Made by a program: the position numbers and the translations under genes
The notes under the pieces: generated by a model
Told to the model about the DNA's origin: nothing
Databases searched by the model: none
The model's input: the letters and a program-made list of their open reading frames with translations, nothing else
Shown here: positions 24,321-33,110 of the stretch, piece after piece
Numbering within the stretch: position 1 is the first letter of the stretch
Layout of the letters: every line of letters begins with the position of its first letter
Origin: Chitinispirillaceae bacterium
GTDB lineage: Bacteria > Fibrobacterota > Chitinivibrionia > Chitinivibrionales > Chitinispirillaceae
Assembly: GCA_016929415.1 (NCBI GenBank)
Contig: JAFGIW010000161.1
Location: forward strand, 1 to 37,340
Reading direction: 5' to 3'
DNA length: 37,340 nucleotides

Positions 24321-25467
24321 ATAATTCCACCGTCCATATCGGCAGTGCCCGCAGGCAGGGTACCGGCAGGTTGAAAAGCAGGTATTTCTCATATCCATCA
24401 ACGACTCCTGCGGCAACGCTCATAATCCGTTTATCATCACGAAATCTCCCAATTGCTTCCCTCCAGCATTTCCGGTAACAGCAAGGCTGCCCCCCTGAAC
24501 CGCCGCGCGCGGCCCATTCGGCTAGGCATCCGCCGCGGCATGTGTCGGCCATACGGCAGTCGCGGCAAGCGCTTCCGTACGACATGAGGATTTTCCGCTG
24601 CAGATATGCCCTTCGCCGGGTCAGAATGCGAATGCAGTCGCGGACCGGTCGTTCGGTAACATAAACGCCACTTCCGCCGAGATCGGTCATCGCGCAGATA
24701 TGCGCCCTGCCGTCGGCGGTAATGGAAAGCACCCGGGAGCCGCCGAAGCAGGCACCAACGAAGCGATCCCCCGCCTGGAGCAGCCGGTTTTCCGTTGAAT
24801 CGGAGTCGAGAATATTTACTCTTGTAAATTCAGCTTTCACTGACAGCATTGCGGCAATACAGTTGGAGAAAAAAGGTCGGGGCAGCCGTATGCCTGCGCT
24901 CCTTCCGACCGGCAGAACAGGCACCGCACGGAAAAACGACGCTCCCGCCTCTCTCGATTTCCCAGCAAGCTCCGCGGTATGGTGCAGATTGCCGGGAAGC
25001 AGCGTCATATTGATTCCGACCGCAATGCCGCAATCGACTACTTCTCTCAATGTCCTGAATACTCGGTCGGCATCGTGAAAGCTGCTGCCCGCAGGCGTCT
25101 TTCCGGGGAACTCCACCGAAAGCCGCACGAACGTAACGACGCCGGTTGCCTTTAACCGCCCGATTATGCGGCGGGTAAGCAGTGTTCCGTTTGTGGCCAG
25201 AGCGCATGGAAGTCCGGTTTTTCCCAGATCGCCGATGATCGAAAAAAGATCTTTTCGCAGGAGGGGCTCGCCGCCGGAAAGAATCACTGTGGAGGCGCCG
25301 AGTTCCCGGAGCTGGATAAACAGTTTACGAAGAGCTGTGCGGTCTATTTCCGGACCTGAACCGCCGCCGGAGTAAATGTCGGAGCTTCCGCAGTGGCTGC
25401 AGCTGAGATTGCAGCGGTTGGTGAGGGAAATGGCGGCTGTTTCAATCATCGAACACGGGTCGCTCAT
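24319..25467 (-). CDS. Radical SAM protein with SPASM domain
   Basis: 382 residues from ATG 25467 (a TTG at 25488 is also in frame). The radical SAM core has CxxxCxxC at C19, C23 and C26 in NRCNLSCSHC, with GGEP at 65-68. The C-terminal region contains C-x2-C-x5-C-x3-C (C301, C304, C310, C314) plus C240, C258, C329, C330 and C334, the SPASM pattern that binds auxiliary Fe-S clusters. SPASM enzymes modify peptides or proteins (PqqE, anSME and RiPP maturases) or small molecules. It starts 33 nt after the LytTR regulator on the same strand, so the two are probably co-transcribed. No precursor peptide or exporter is evident nearby, so the substrate is unknown. Confidence 0.9.
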   Translation of the reverse strand: MSDPCSMIETAAISLTNRCNLSCSHCGSSDIYSGGGSGPEIDRTALRKLFIQLRELGASTVILSGGEPLLRKDLFSIIGDLGKTGLPCALATNGTLLTRRIIGRLKATGVVTFVRLSVEFPGKTPAGSSFHDADRVFRTLREVVDCGIAVGINMTLLPGNLHHTAELAGKSREAGASFFRAVPVLPVGRSAGIRLPRPFFSNCIAAMLSVKAEFTRVNILDSDSTENRLLQAGDRFVGACFGGSRVLSITADGRAHICAMTDLGGSGVYVTERPVRDCIRILTRRRAYLQRKILMSYGSACRDCRMADTCRGGCLAEWAARGGSGGQPCCYRKCWREAIGRFRDDKRIMSVAAGVVDGYEKYLLFNLPVPCLRALPIWTVEL

Positions 25468-25500
25468 ATTTCCGCCCGATACCGGCAACAGGGATCGCCA

Positions 25501-26253
25501 TCACCACGCGGTGAGTTTCGCGGCATACGAGCGGCTGGCGACCAGTTCGGTTTCAGGGTGGTCGCGCAGGCGGACTTTCAACCTGCCGCCGAACCATTTG
25601 TGAAGCCCGGTAACCCAGTCGATATTGACAATGGCGGAACGATGGATTCTGACGAATTGTTTCGGATTCAATTTCTGTTCCAAGTCGGCAAGTGTCGTAT
25701 CGATGATATACTCTTTCGCACTCGTTTTCACCTTTGTGTATTTGTTATCCGATTGAAAATAAATGATATCATCGGGGCTTACCAGGTCGATACGGTCACC
25801 CACCCGCAACGGGATACGGTTCTGCGGCATGGATTGCGTCGCCTGAAGCAGATATTCGATTTTTTCCGAAAGTGTTTCCTGCTTGAAGCAGACCGTTTTC
25901 AGTTTATTGATGGCTTTTTCCATCATCGCCACATCAACCGGTTTGAGAAGGTAGTCGACGGCGATCGCCTTAAATGCCTCAAGCGCGTATTTGTCGTAGG
26001 CTGAGGTGAAAATAACCGCGGGCTGGTACGGTATTTTTTCGAGAACCCGCAGTCCGTCAATTCCGGGGAGCTGTATATCAAGAAAAAGCAGTCGCGGACG
26101 CAGGTTGGTGATGAGATCGACCGCTTTGAGCCCATCCTCCGCCTCCCCCACGATCTCGATCGTATCGTTGAAAGCGAGCAACAGACGTTTCAAACGTTTG
26201 CGTGAAGGCTCTTCGTCCTCGACAATGACCGTGGTAATTGCTCCTTCGTTCAT
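25501..26253 (-). CDS. LytTR-family response regulator
   Basis: 250 residues. The N-terminal receiver has the acidic residues in VIVEDEEPS, phosphoacceptor D59 in LFLDIQLPGIDG, and K104 in DYLLKPVD. The C-terminal LytTR DNA-binding domain (about 147-246) contains IIYFQSDNKYTKV, FVRIHRSAIVNIDWV and a final basic SRSYAAKL. Such regulators bind direct repeats and are usually paired with LytS-type kinases. The LytS-type kinase remnant lies divergently next door (27840-28952), so this was presumably its partner. The downstream radical SAM gene may be part of its output operon. Confidence 0.93.
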   Translation of the reverse strand: MNEGAITTVIVEDEEPSRKRLKRLLLAFNDTIEIVGEAEDGLKAVDLITNLRPRLLFLDIQLPGIDGLRVLEKIPYQPAVIFTSAYDKYALEAFKAIAVDYLLKPVDVAMMEKAINKLKTVCFKQETLSEKIEYLLQATQSMPQNRIPLRVGDRIDLVSPDDIIYFQSDNKYTKVKTSAKEYIIDTTLADLEQKLNPKQFVRIHRSAIVNIDWVTGLHKWFGGRLKVRLRDHPETELVASRSYAAKLTAW

Positions 26254-26367
26254 ACAAAGGATCCTCTTCTATGCCCGGGTCTCCCCTTCACCGCGTGTGG
26301 CAAAAGAGGCGGGCGTGCATGCAGGAATAACCGCAGGAAGGACCACATCGACGCCACGCTCAAATCG

Positions 26368-26754
26368 TTGAAATGGCAGGGAGATCGTACCCTCGTTACC
26401 GCACTCTGCGATGAATTCGCCCCGGACGAGAAACGCATAAAGTGCAATATCTGCATGACCGGAACTCTATGCAACAGGTTCGAACTGGAACTCGAATATA
26501 ATTCGCCGCTGCGCACCGATCCCCGGAGAAAGCCGATGCTCGCTTCCTTGTTTAGCCGCGGGCTTGTCACCCGCCAACAGGTCCGGGACCTGCTCAAATG
26601 GCCGGGGAAAACCATGGTATCTGCCGGACTCGCCGGAAAAAAAGTCCCGCTTGAACGGTGGCTCGATATTAAAATATGCGTTGACGAAAAGAGTATCGTA
26701 ACCGCCAAGGCGTATCTGGGTTTCGCCCCCGTGCTTCCACGAATCGGCTGGTAA
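26368..26754 (+). CDS. Hypothetical protein, start uncertain, possibly broken
   Basis: 128 codons from a TTG without a ribosome-binding site. The frame stays open upstream into the antisense of the LytTR gene but has no ATG, GTG or TTG before 26368. The sequence looks protein-like, with CNICMTGTLC, FELELEYNSPLRTDPRR and KKVPLERWLDIKICVDEKS, and codon use resembles its neighbours. No family was recognised. It ends 13 nt before the kinase-like fragment, so it may have been co-transcribed with it. Because the following gene is clearly decayed, this one may have lost its 5' end too. Confidence 0.45.
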   Translation: MKWQGDRTLVTALCDEFAPDEKRIKCNICMTGTLCNRFELELEYNSPLRTDPRRKPMLASLFSRGLVTRQQVRDLLKWPGKTMVSAGLAGKKVPLERWLDIKICVDEKSIVTAKAYLGFAPVLPRIGW

Positions 26755-26767
26755 AGGCTGGCGGCTG

Positions 26768-27331
26768 GTGATTAAATCATTGAGTGATTACCAGTTCCTG
26801 CAATGCATCAACAATGATGGAATTATCTCACTCTATCATGCACGTTGCCACCTCAACAACACATCGTTCATTCTCAAGCTGCCGGCCTATGAAACCATTC
26901 CCGAACCCGCGGTTTCCTTCCTGAAAAATGAATATGCCATCTGTTCGAAAATCACCAGTGAACAGGTCATCACATCGATTCGATTTGTCAGGATCAACAA
27001 CAGATGTATCGTCGAATATAAAAATTACGATGTGATTCCGCTCGCTTTAAGTCCCGATTACGGGAATCTTTCACCTCAGGCATTTCTCACCACGGCGATC
27101 AGCCTTACGGAATTACTGGGACGCATCCATGATGTCGGCATCGTTCACCGTAATCTTTCGCCTTTATCTTTTTTAAAGAGTATATCCTCCGGCATCCATT
27201 ACCTGACCGGTTTTTACATCGCCGCAATACCCGACACATCCTTCAACGATAAACTGATGTCGTCGTTCTTGACAAGGCAAAAATGCTCCGCCCTCGCACG
27301 CAGTATCTGCTCAAAATCGGTTCGTGCATAG
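26768..27331 (+). pseudogene. N-terminal pseudokinase part of a decayed multidomain kinase/ATPase/histidine kinase
   Basis: 187 codons from GTG 26768. The first 160 residues follow the serine/threonine-kinase fold of the large trifunctional kinase/ATP-binding/sensor histidine kinase proteins (FLKNEYAICSKI, AISLTELLGRIHDVGIVHRN). The catalytic HRD is HRN, and the DFG position reads TGF, so it would be inactive even if intact. At about 27240 the kinase sequence stops, and the remaining 25 or so codons (SSFLTRQKCSALARSICSKS) are the neighbouring ATPase segment read in the wrong frame. This marks a deletion that removed the rest of the kinase and most of the AAA-type ATPase. Confidence 0.75.
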
Positions 27332-27684
27332 GTATGAGATTCGGCTGCACCATGCTCGGCGCGATCGACGCCACGTCCCCCGAAGCGGCGGAGGAGGCGC
27401 TTGCCGACGCACTCGACGTCGGTATCCTGCAGTATGCCGCGGCTTCCGACATCCGGAACGCACCCCGTGAATTCCGTTTCAGCCACGACCGGATACGGGA
27501 GGCAATCTACAACCGCATTGATCCTGAGGAACGCACCCGCCTGCATCTGCTGATCGGAAGGAGCCTGCTCAGGCGGAAGCAACGGGGGACGCTGAATCCT
27601 CGGTTTTTGATATTGTCAAGCATTTCAACCCCTTTCACCAGTCGATTACCGATGCAAAGGAACGCAGCGAACTCGCCGTCCTGA
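27253..27684 (+). pseudogene. C-terminal part of the ATPase module of the decayed kinase
   Basis: In a different frame from the kinase fragment, 27253-27570 encodes the end of the predictor/AAA ATPase region: YLLKIGSCIGMRFGC, SPEAAEEALADALDVGILQ, FRFSHDRIREAIYNRIDPEE and LHLLIGRSLL. This matches the order in intact trifunctional kinases. At about 27570 the sense sequence switches by one base to the frame used by the histidine kinase (EATGDAESSVFDIVKHFNP and onward from 27573). The frame given here then runs as noise to a stop at 27684. A single-base deletion near 27570 explains it. Confidence 0.7.
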
Positions 27685-27839
27685 ACCGGGAGGCCGCGCG
27701 GCGGTCACGCAATGCCAACGCCTGCGAAATAGCTATCGATTTCCTTAACGCGGCGATCACCTTTCTCCCCGGTGCCGCCTGGCAGACCGATCAGCAGTTC
27801 AGGTTCGATCTCGAGCTGTCACTCGCGGAATCAGAATAT

Positions 27840-28952
27840 ATGCTCTCCCGTATGGACGGGTCGCTGCGGCGCCTTTCCGCGCTCGGCGACCATGCCGTCA
27901 ACCAGCAGCAGCTCGCGGCGGTCGACCTTGTCAGAATGTTGGCGTTCGACCACCGCAAGGAAACCGAACTTTCGATCGAGGTCGGCTTCAACCGCCTGAG
28001 GGCAATGGGAATCAACCTTCCGGAACGGCCGTCGATCTTTTATCTTATTGTCAATATGGGCATGGCGGCGATCGCCATGCGGAGAATCATTCGTTCCGGC
28101 AACGACGACTCCTCAGTGAGCAGCGCCGTTCCCGACACGATACTGTTTTCGTTCCGCATACTGAGCAGGCTCTGGCTTTACGCATTTACCTTCCAGAACC
28201 ATCGCGTCGTCGCCGCCATCGTGACGCACCTTATCCTCCGCACCCGCACCTACGGCCAGTTCAGCGCGGCATCGGTCGCCATCTGTTTCTGGGGCATTCT
28301 CACCGGCATGCTGACACGGAATCCGCTCAAGGGCCTGTGCGGCCAGGCAATCATCTCCATCGAGAACGCGCTCTTCCACGACCTCGAGATCAAGCAACTC
28401 CAATCCAAAGTCAACCCGCACTTCCTCTTCAACGCGCTCAGTTCGATCGCCGAGCTCTGTCATACCGATCCCGACGCGACCGAAGACGCCATTATCAAGC
28501 TATCGACGCTCTACCGGTATGTCCTCACGGCCGAGATGCGCCTCGTCACCCTCGAAGAAGAATTGGAGATTATCCGTAAATACCTCGACATCGAAAAACT
28601 CCGTTTCGGCAACCGCCTGTCGTATGAGGTGCGGATCAACGGCGACCCTTCACTTGTTCGCATGCCGTGCATGCTGATCCAGCCGCTTGTCGAAAACAGC
28701 ATCAAACACGGCATCTCTCCGCGCCCCTCGGGGGGAAGGATCACCATCACCATCGCAATCACCGATACACGATGCGATGTTACGGTGGAGGATGACGGCG
28801 CCGGCCCGGATAAATCCTCACCCGGCACCGGGTACGGCCTCGGCAGTATCAAAAAACGGCTTGAACTGCAGTACAACAACGACGCGGTCTTCGAGATCAA
28901 CAATGCCGACGGATTCAAGGTCCATTTTTCACTACCGGTAATACCGGGATGA
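27840..28952 (+). CDS. LytS-type sensor histidine kinase, C-terminal remnant of a larger protein
   Basis: 370 residues from the first available ATG; homologous sequence in this frame actually begins at 27573 without a start codon. Residues 1 to about 150 are helical repeats of the TPR-like part of the parent protein. The His_kinase (PF06580-type) domain follows with KVNPHFLFNALSSIAEL (phospho-His), the N box IQPLVENSIKHGI, VEDDGAGPD and GYGLGSIKKRLEL. All kinase boxes are intact, so this piece could still be active if translated. It lacks a ribosome-binding site at 27840 and belongs with the LytTR regulator encoded divergently. Best read as the tail of a pseudogene. Confidence 0.75.
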   Translation: MLSRMDGSLRRLSALGDHAVNQQQLAAVDLVRMLAFDHRKETELSIEVGFNRLRAMGINLPERPSIFYLIVNMGMAAIAMRRIIRSGNDDSSVSSAVPDTILFSFRILSRLWLYAFTFQNHRVVAAIVTHLILRTRTYGQFSAASVAICFWGILTGMLTRNPLKGLCGQAIISIENALFHDLEIKQLQSKVNPHFLFNALSSIAELCHTDPDATEDAIIKLSTLYRYVLTAEMRLVTLEEELEIIRKYLDIEKLRFGNRLSYEVRINGDPSLVRMPCMLIQPLVENSIKHGISPRPSGGRITITIAITDTRCDVTVEDDGAGPDKSSPGTGYGLGSIKKRLELQYNNDAVFEINNADGFKVHFSLPVIPG

Positions 28953-29007
28953 CGGATGGTCCCGGCAGTTATGCGCGGTGGAAGGGCGCCTCTTTTCCGT
29001 CGCCGGT

Positions 29008-31074
29008 CTACACATGCGCCGGAGTCACCGGCAGCGCGACACGAATCGTCGTCCCCCCGCCGCGGGCTGATTCGATGGAGATGGAACCGCGATGGAGCGT
29101 AACGATGTTTTTACAGATAGGAAGACCGAGGCCGGTGCCTTCCCCGCCCTTGGTGGTGAAGTAGGGGGTAAGGGCGTTCCGACGCGTTTCCTCATCCATG
29201 CCCGCCCCTTCGTCGGTCACGGTAAGCGTCACCATGCGTTGCGCCGCATCAAAGGCGGTGGAGATCGTCACCGCCTGGTCCATGTCCTCAAGCGCCTGGC
29301 AGGCGTTCCGCACGAGGTTGATGACGACCTGTTCGAGGTGTTGCCGGTTCCCCTTGACTATAGGAATGCCCTGGGCAAGGTTCAGGTTCAGGGTACGGGT
29401 CGATCGCTTTACCACATGGTCCACGACCCCGAGCGCCGAAACCACCGTGGCGTTGAGGTCGATGTCCTCGTTCATCGGCACCTCTTTCCTGCCGAGTGCG
29501 CGGAGATTGGAAACAATGCGGCTTATCCGCTGCGAGTTGCGGATCATGCGCTCGGCGGATGAGAGCAGATCGTTTTTCAGCTCATCGTACGTATAGCCGC
29601 CGATTTTAATTTCACGCCGCGGCGGTTGTTCCTTGAGCACGCCGAAAAGAGTGGAAAGCGCCTTCTGCTGTGTTTGCGCGTCAAGCTGGATGGTGCTGTT
29701 GGGATTGTTGATCTCATGCGCAACGCCGGCCACCACCGTTCCCAGCGCGGCAAGCTTCTCGATATGCGCCAGCTGATCCTGGCGCTCCCGGGCGTATTGC
29801 TCCGTTTTAATGAGCCTACGGGTTATCACGCCGCCCGCGAACACGCTGAAAAGGATCAGCCCCGCATGCACGAGATAAACCGATTGGATGATGTTGTGTT
29901 CATTCAATGTATCATGGATGATGGTGCAGAGTTGAAAAAAGAATCCGAGGGCAATAACAATCGCGCCGTCGCGTTTGTGTATGATTGCCAGCACCAGCGC
30001 GTACATACCCCAAAGCGCCGCTATTGAACGAAGGTAAAAAGTAACGGGCTGCACCGCAAGCACTCCCTGAACCGGAAGTACCACCAGTAAACCTCCCAAA
30101 CCGATGCTTATCCAGAAAAAAAACATAAATACACGGCGTTTAATTTCTTCCGGATACAGGGTATAGAAAAAATTCGTATAGAACGCTACACCGAGGCACA
30201 TGGGGACCGTCTCGATTTTCAGCATGACATTCCAGGGAAAATGGGGAAAAAACTGGAGCAGAAGGCGGTCGCCGACGGTAAGCGCCTTCGTGATTACTAT
30301 TGCTCCCAATATTCCAAGCAGGAGAAGGCCGGGTTCTTTTTTACCCATGGCATAGAGTGCGACGTAATAAAGCGATATAACCAGCAGTGCACCGATCAAA
30401 AAAATATTAAACGCATGATGGACAACCGTTCGATGTACGATCTGCTCCTGTGTGCCGACAAGAATGCTTCGGGGAATTCCGTCGTCGCCGCCGTAGAAAT
30501 GCGCAACCCGGACGATAAGCTGCGCTTCCGATTCCCGCGGAAAAACCGTAACGGTCAACGGCCGGCACAGGGGGGTCGCATCCGGTTTGTTTGATGAAGC
30601 AGTCCAGTTCGATGCGACTTCGGCGGTATCGAGCCATATAAGATAGAAATTACGAATCTCGGGGATCGCCAGAGCCAGCGGGGTATGCGGATCAAGCCCG
30701 ATAAGACGCAGAGAGTAGGTCGAACCGCCGGAAGCAGATGTCTTGCTTACTCTTTGGGGATGCTTCCAAGGGCCCGGTAACGTGATATATTGCTTCGAAT
30801 TCGGCGTCATACCGGAAAGGATCTCGGCCGGGGCCAGAAGTTTCCCCCGATAAAAATCCCATTCGCCATCAAGGCGCAGGGAACCTTGCGTCTGAAAATC
30901 CCATGAGGAAAGGTCTATAACACCCTTGACGGCTGATGGCGGTTTACCCGGATGATGCGAATGAGTTGAACACCTAAAAGACGATAGGGAAAAACAGACC
31001 GCAACAATGGAAACGATGCCACCGACGACCGGTATGGCTTTTTGCGGTTTCATGAGGTGTTGCTTACGCTTCAT
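29008..31074 (-). CDS. 7TM-DISM sensor histidine kinase
   Basis: 688 residues. An N-terminal signal or anchor helix (about 13-33) precedes a periplasmic 7TMR-DISM sensor with a jelly-roll, carbohydrate-binding-like fold (DLSSWDFQ, RLDGEWDFYRGKL, ITLPGPWKH). Seven transmembrane helices span about 220-415. The cytoplasmic kinase has H453 in VVAGVAHEINNPNSTIQL, the N box in LVRNACQAL, DEGAGMD and GEGTGLGLPICKNI, as in NtrB-like kinases. Its ATG overlaps the 3' end of the sigma-54 regulator gene by 11 nt, so the two are translationally coupled and almost certainly partners. The likely ligand is extracellular and possibly a sugar (family inference). Confidence 0.94.
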   Translation of the reverse strand: MKRKQHLMKPQKAIPVVGGIVSIVAVCFSLSSFRCSTHSHHPGKPPSAVKGVIDLSSWDFQTQGSLRLDGEWDFYRGKLLAPAEILSGMTPNSKQYITLPGPWKHPQRVSKTSASGGSTYSLRLIGLDPHTPLALAIPEIRNFYLIWLDTAEVASNWTASSNKPDATPLCRPLTVTVFPRESEAQLIVRVAHFYGGDDGIPRSILVGTQEQIVHRTVVHHAFNIFLIGALLVISLYYVALYAMGKKEPGLLLLGILGAIVITKALTVGDRLLLQFFPHFPWNVMLKIETVPMCLGVAFYTNFFYTLYPEEIKRRVFMFFFWISIGLGGLLVVLPVQGVLAVQPVTFYLRSIAALWGMYALVLAIIHKRDGAIVIALGFFFQLCTIIHDTLNEHNIIQSVYLVHAGLILFSVFAGGVITRRLIKTEQYARERQDQLAHIEKLAALGTVVAGVAHEINNPNSTIQLDAQTQQKALSTLFGVLKEQPPRREIKIGGYTYDELKNDLLSSAERMIRNSQRISRIVSNLRALGRKEVPMNEDIDLNATVVSALGVVDHVVKRSTRTLNLNLAQGIPIVKGNRQHLEQVVINLVRNACQALEDMDQAVTISTAFDAAQRMVTLTVTDEGAGMDEETRRNALTPYFTTKGGEGTGLGLPICKNIVTLHRGSISIESARGGGTTIRVALPVTPAHV

Positions 31075-32476
31075 CCGGCTTCGTGCGTCTGCTCAAGGTG
31101 GACTGCGAAACGCCCAGCATCTGCGCCGCGATGGTCTGGTTGTTGCCCGACTTCCTGAGTGCTTTCGCGATAAGATATTCCTCGATTTCTTTGAGCTTCG
31201 GAATACCGCCATGCAGCAGCGTTTCAAGGGGCTGCGGCGGATCGGATGATTGGTTGTCTGATGTGCAGCCCTGAAAACGTGCGAAATGTTCAAAGACCTC
31301 GGAACCGAGTTCGCTGTCCCGACATCGGGTGACCGCATCGAAAACCAGCGCCTGCAGTTCGCGGACATTCCCCGGAAACCGGCATTGCTGCAAAGGCGCG
31401 ACGACGTTGAAAGGGACTGCCGGCGACGGTTTTCCCAGCGCCGCCGCCGCCTCGGACACGAAATGTTCAACAAGCAGGGGAATATCGTCCGGTCTCTCCC
31501 GCAGCGGCGGGACATGGATATGATGTGTCAACAGACGGTAGTACAGGTCATTACGGAATCTTCCTTCGCGCAGGGATGCGTCCAGATTCTCGTTGGTTGC
31601 GGCAATTACCGCCGCCTCGACGGTTTTGACTGTATCCGATCCGAGCGGATAGTATTCCCCCTCCTGGAGAAGGCGCAGCAGCTTGATCTGCGAGGCAGGC
31701 TGCAGTGTGCCGATCTCATCCAGAAAGAGCGTCCCGCCGGCAGCCTGCTCGACAAGCCCGGGGCGTTCCCCGTCCGCACCGGTAAACGCTCCCCTGCGAT
31801 GGCCGAACAGCGTATCGGAAAACATGGTATCGTCAAGGCCGCCGACGTTGACGGCGACGAATTTTCCGGCCCGTTTTCCGGCGGCGTGTATCGCGCGGGC
31901 GAAGAGTTCCTTACCCGTCCCGCTCTCACCGGTAATCAATATCGGACGCGGGCTTGTCGCGATCGCTTCGATATATGAAAAAATCGACCGCATTGATTCG
32001 CTGATCGTTACGATGGGCGCGAACAATTCCGGATTGCGCACACCCGCAGTAAGCACGTGCGATCGGAGCGAGCTGTTTTCCTGACGCAGTTCACCCAGTT
32101 CAATGGCGTTACGCAGACTCGTCACCAGACGGTTTACATCAACCGGTTTGACCAGATAGTCATAGACGCCCCGCTTCATGCATTCAACGGCGGTGGAAAC
32201 GTTGTTAGAACCCGTCACCACGATAACGACCATTTCCGGGTGCTTTTCGCGAATGGCCTCAAGAAGTTCCAATCCGGTAATGTGCGGCATGAAAAGGTCG
32301 AGCATGACGGCGGAGTAGGTGTTCCGTTCGATCAGTCCCATAACCTGACGGCTGTCGCCGCAGAGTTCGAAATTGTCGATACGGTTGAACCGTAAAGTCA
32401 TTTTGTATGATTGCAGGACATCGTCCTCGTCATCGACAATAAGGATGGGAAAACGGGGAAAAACCTGTTGGGTCAT
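31064..32476 (-). CDS. Sigma-54-dependent (NtrC-family) response regulator
   Basis: 470 residues in three domains. The receiver has D15-D16, phosphoacceptor D60 in VMLDLFMP and K110 in DYLVKPVD. The AAA+ domain has Walker A GESGTGKE (183-190), the sigma-54 contact loop GAFTGA (229-234), Walker B GGTLFLDEIG and the arginine-finger region. A Fis-type helix-turn-helix closes the protein (NNQTIAAQMLGVSQSTLSRR). It would activate sigma-54 promoters on phosphorylation by the kinase encoded next. I found no convincing -24/-12 element in the window, so its targets may be elsewhere. The operon promoter and GGACA/TGTCC half-sites lie upstream. Confidence 0.95.
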   Translation of the reverse strand: MTQQVFPRFPILIVDDEDDVLQSYKMTLRFNRIDNFELCGDSRQVMGLIERNTYSAVMLDLFMPHITGLELLEAIREKHPEMVVIVVTGSNNVSTAVECMKRGVYDYLVKPVDVNRLVTSLRNAIELGELRQENSSLRSHVLTAGVRNPELFAPIVTISESMRSIFSYIEAIATSPRPILITGESGTGKELFARAIHAAGKRAGKFVAVNVGGLDDTMFSDTLFGHRRGAFTGADGERPGLVEQAAGGTLFLDEIGTLQPASQIKLLRLLQEGEYYPLGSDTVKTVEAAVIAATNENLDASLREGRFRNDLYYRLLTHHIHVPPLRERPDDIPLLVEHFVSEAAAALGKPSPAVPFNVVAPLQQCRFPGNVRELQALVFDAVTRCRDSELGSEVFEHFARFQGCTSDNQSSDPPQPLETLLHGGIPKLKEIEEYLIAKALRKSGNNQTIAAQMLGVSQSTLSRRTKPDEA

Positions 32477-32549
32477 AGGGCATCATCCTTTAGAGAAATC
32501 AAAAAGAACCGATCCGACCGACCGATAATTTACTGCGGAGTAACGGTTT

Positions 32550-32578
32550 AAGATATAAGGTGCGGGTCCTTCCGTCAA
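32550..32578 (-). promoter_or_regulatory. Promoter of the two-component operon
   Basis: On the minus strand TTGACG (32578-32573) and TATCTT (32555-32550) are 17 bp apart. The regulator gene begins about 74 bp downstream. Confidence 0.5.
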
Positions 32579-32595
32579 GGATTGTATTGTTTTGC

Positions 32596-32621
32596 GGACA
32601 ATGTGTCCAAAACTCCGGACA
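32596..32621. promoter_or_regulatory. Cluster of GGACA/TGTCC half-sites upstream of the two-component promoter
   Basis: GGACA (32596-32600), TGTCC (32604-32608) and GGACA (32617-32621) form two overlapping inverted repeats with spacers of 3 and 8 nt. They end about 18 bp upstream of the -35 box, a common place for activator or regulator binding. The first reads GGACAA, the same hexamer as in the operator at 2386-2398. Confidence 0.35.
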
Positions 32622-33110
32622 GGATCCGATTGCTCACCCTCCCAGGTACTTTCCTATGATTTATGAATAATAATCATGAATTTTGAATTATTAACGGGCG
32701 CATAACAGTATACACCGATGAATTAAGATGAATTAATGGGAAATACAACTTTTTCCGTTTTTGTACCCCTTTCCCAATAACGGGGACCCCGGAACGCGGA
32801 GTAGCGGCGAAGCCGACGTGCAAAAGGCGGATGGGGTGAAAGAGACGAAAACCTCCTCGATACTATGTCTATTATGAACCTATGCAGACAATTATGAGAC
32901 AATAATATGTTCCAGGTTTTAATCATCAGCTTCATCATAATATTACGGTGGGAAAACAGGGTGCTGTGGGAGTGTGGCAATGAAATATTTGCATAAAGGG
33001 GAGGGAAACAACTTTTCCAATAACTTTGGCATGAATATCGCTTCTAAAAACTTAATTGCCCGGATCCAACCGAAATGTTCCTTACACCACAGCTGCAATG
33101 GGAGGACAAG
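32622..33110. other. Long intergenic region between divergent units
   Basis: No gene was supported. It holds an A+T-rich stretch (about 32655-32755) and a G+C-rich palindromic patch (about 32760-32850, with CGGGGACCCCGG and GCGGCGAAGCCGACGTGC). The latter resembles the intergenic patch near the right end of the window. A TGGCA...TTTGCA string at about 32974 is not spaced as a sigma-54 promoter. The ribosome-binding site GGGAGG of the sugar transferase ends the region. Confidence 0.45.

Noticed and set aside
24038-24337. Minus-strand 99-codon ORF as precursor peptide for the radical SAM enzyme
   Set aside because: It spans the terminator hairpin and is the antisense of the coding-like fragment. 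It shows no leader/core organisation.
26250-26708. Minus-strand 152-codon frame opposite the hypothetical gene at 26368
   Set aside because: Serine/arginine-rich antisense composition, and it would overlap the upstream region of the LytTR gene without a start signal.
32974-32994. Sigma-54 promoter (TGGCA...TTTGCA) ahead of the sugar transferase
   Set aside because: GG and GC are 13 nt apart instead of 10, so the element cannot be a functional -24/-12 pair.
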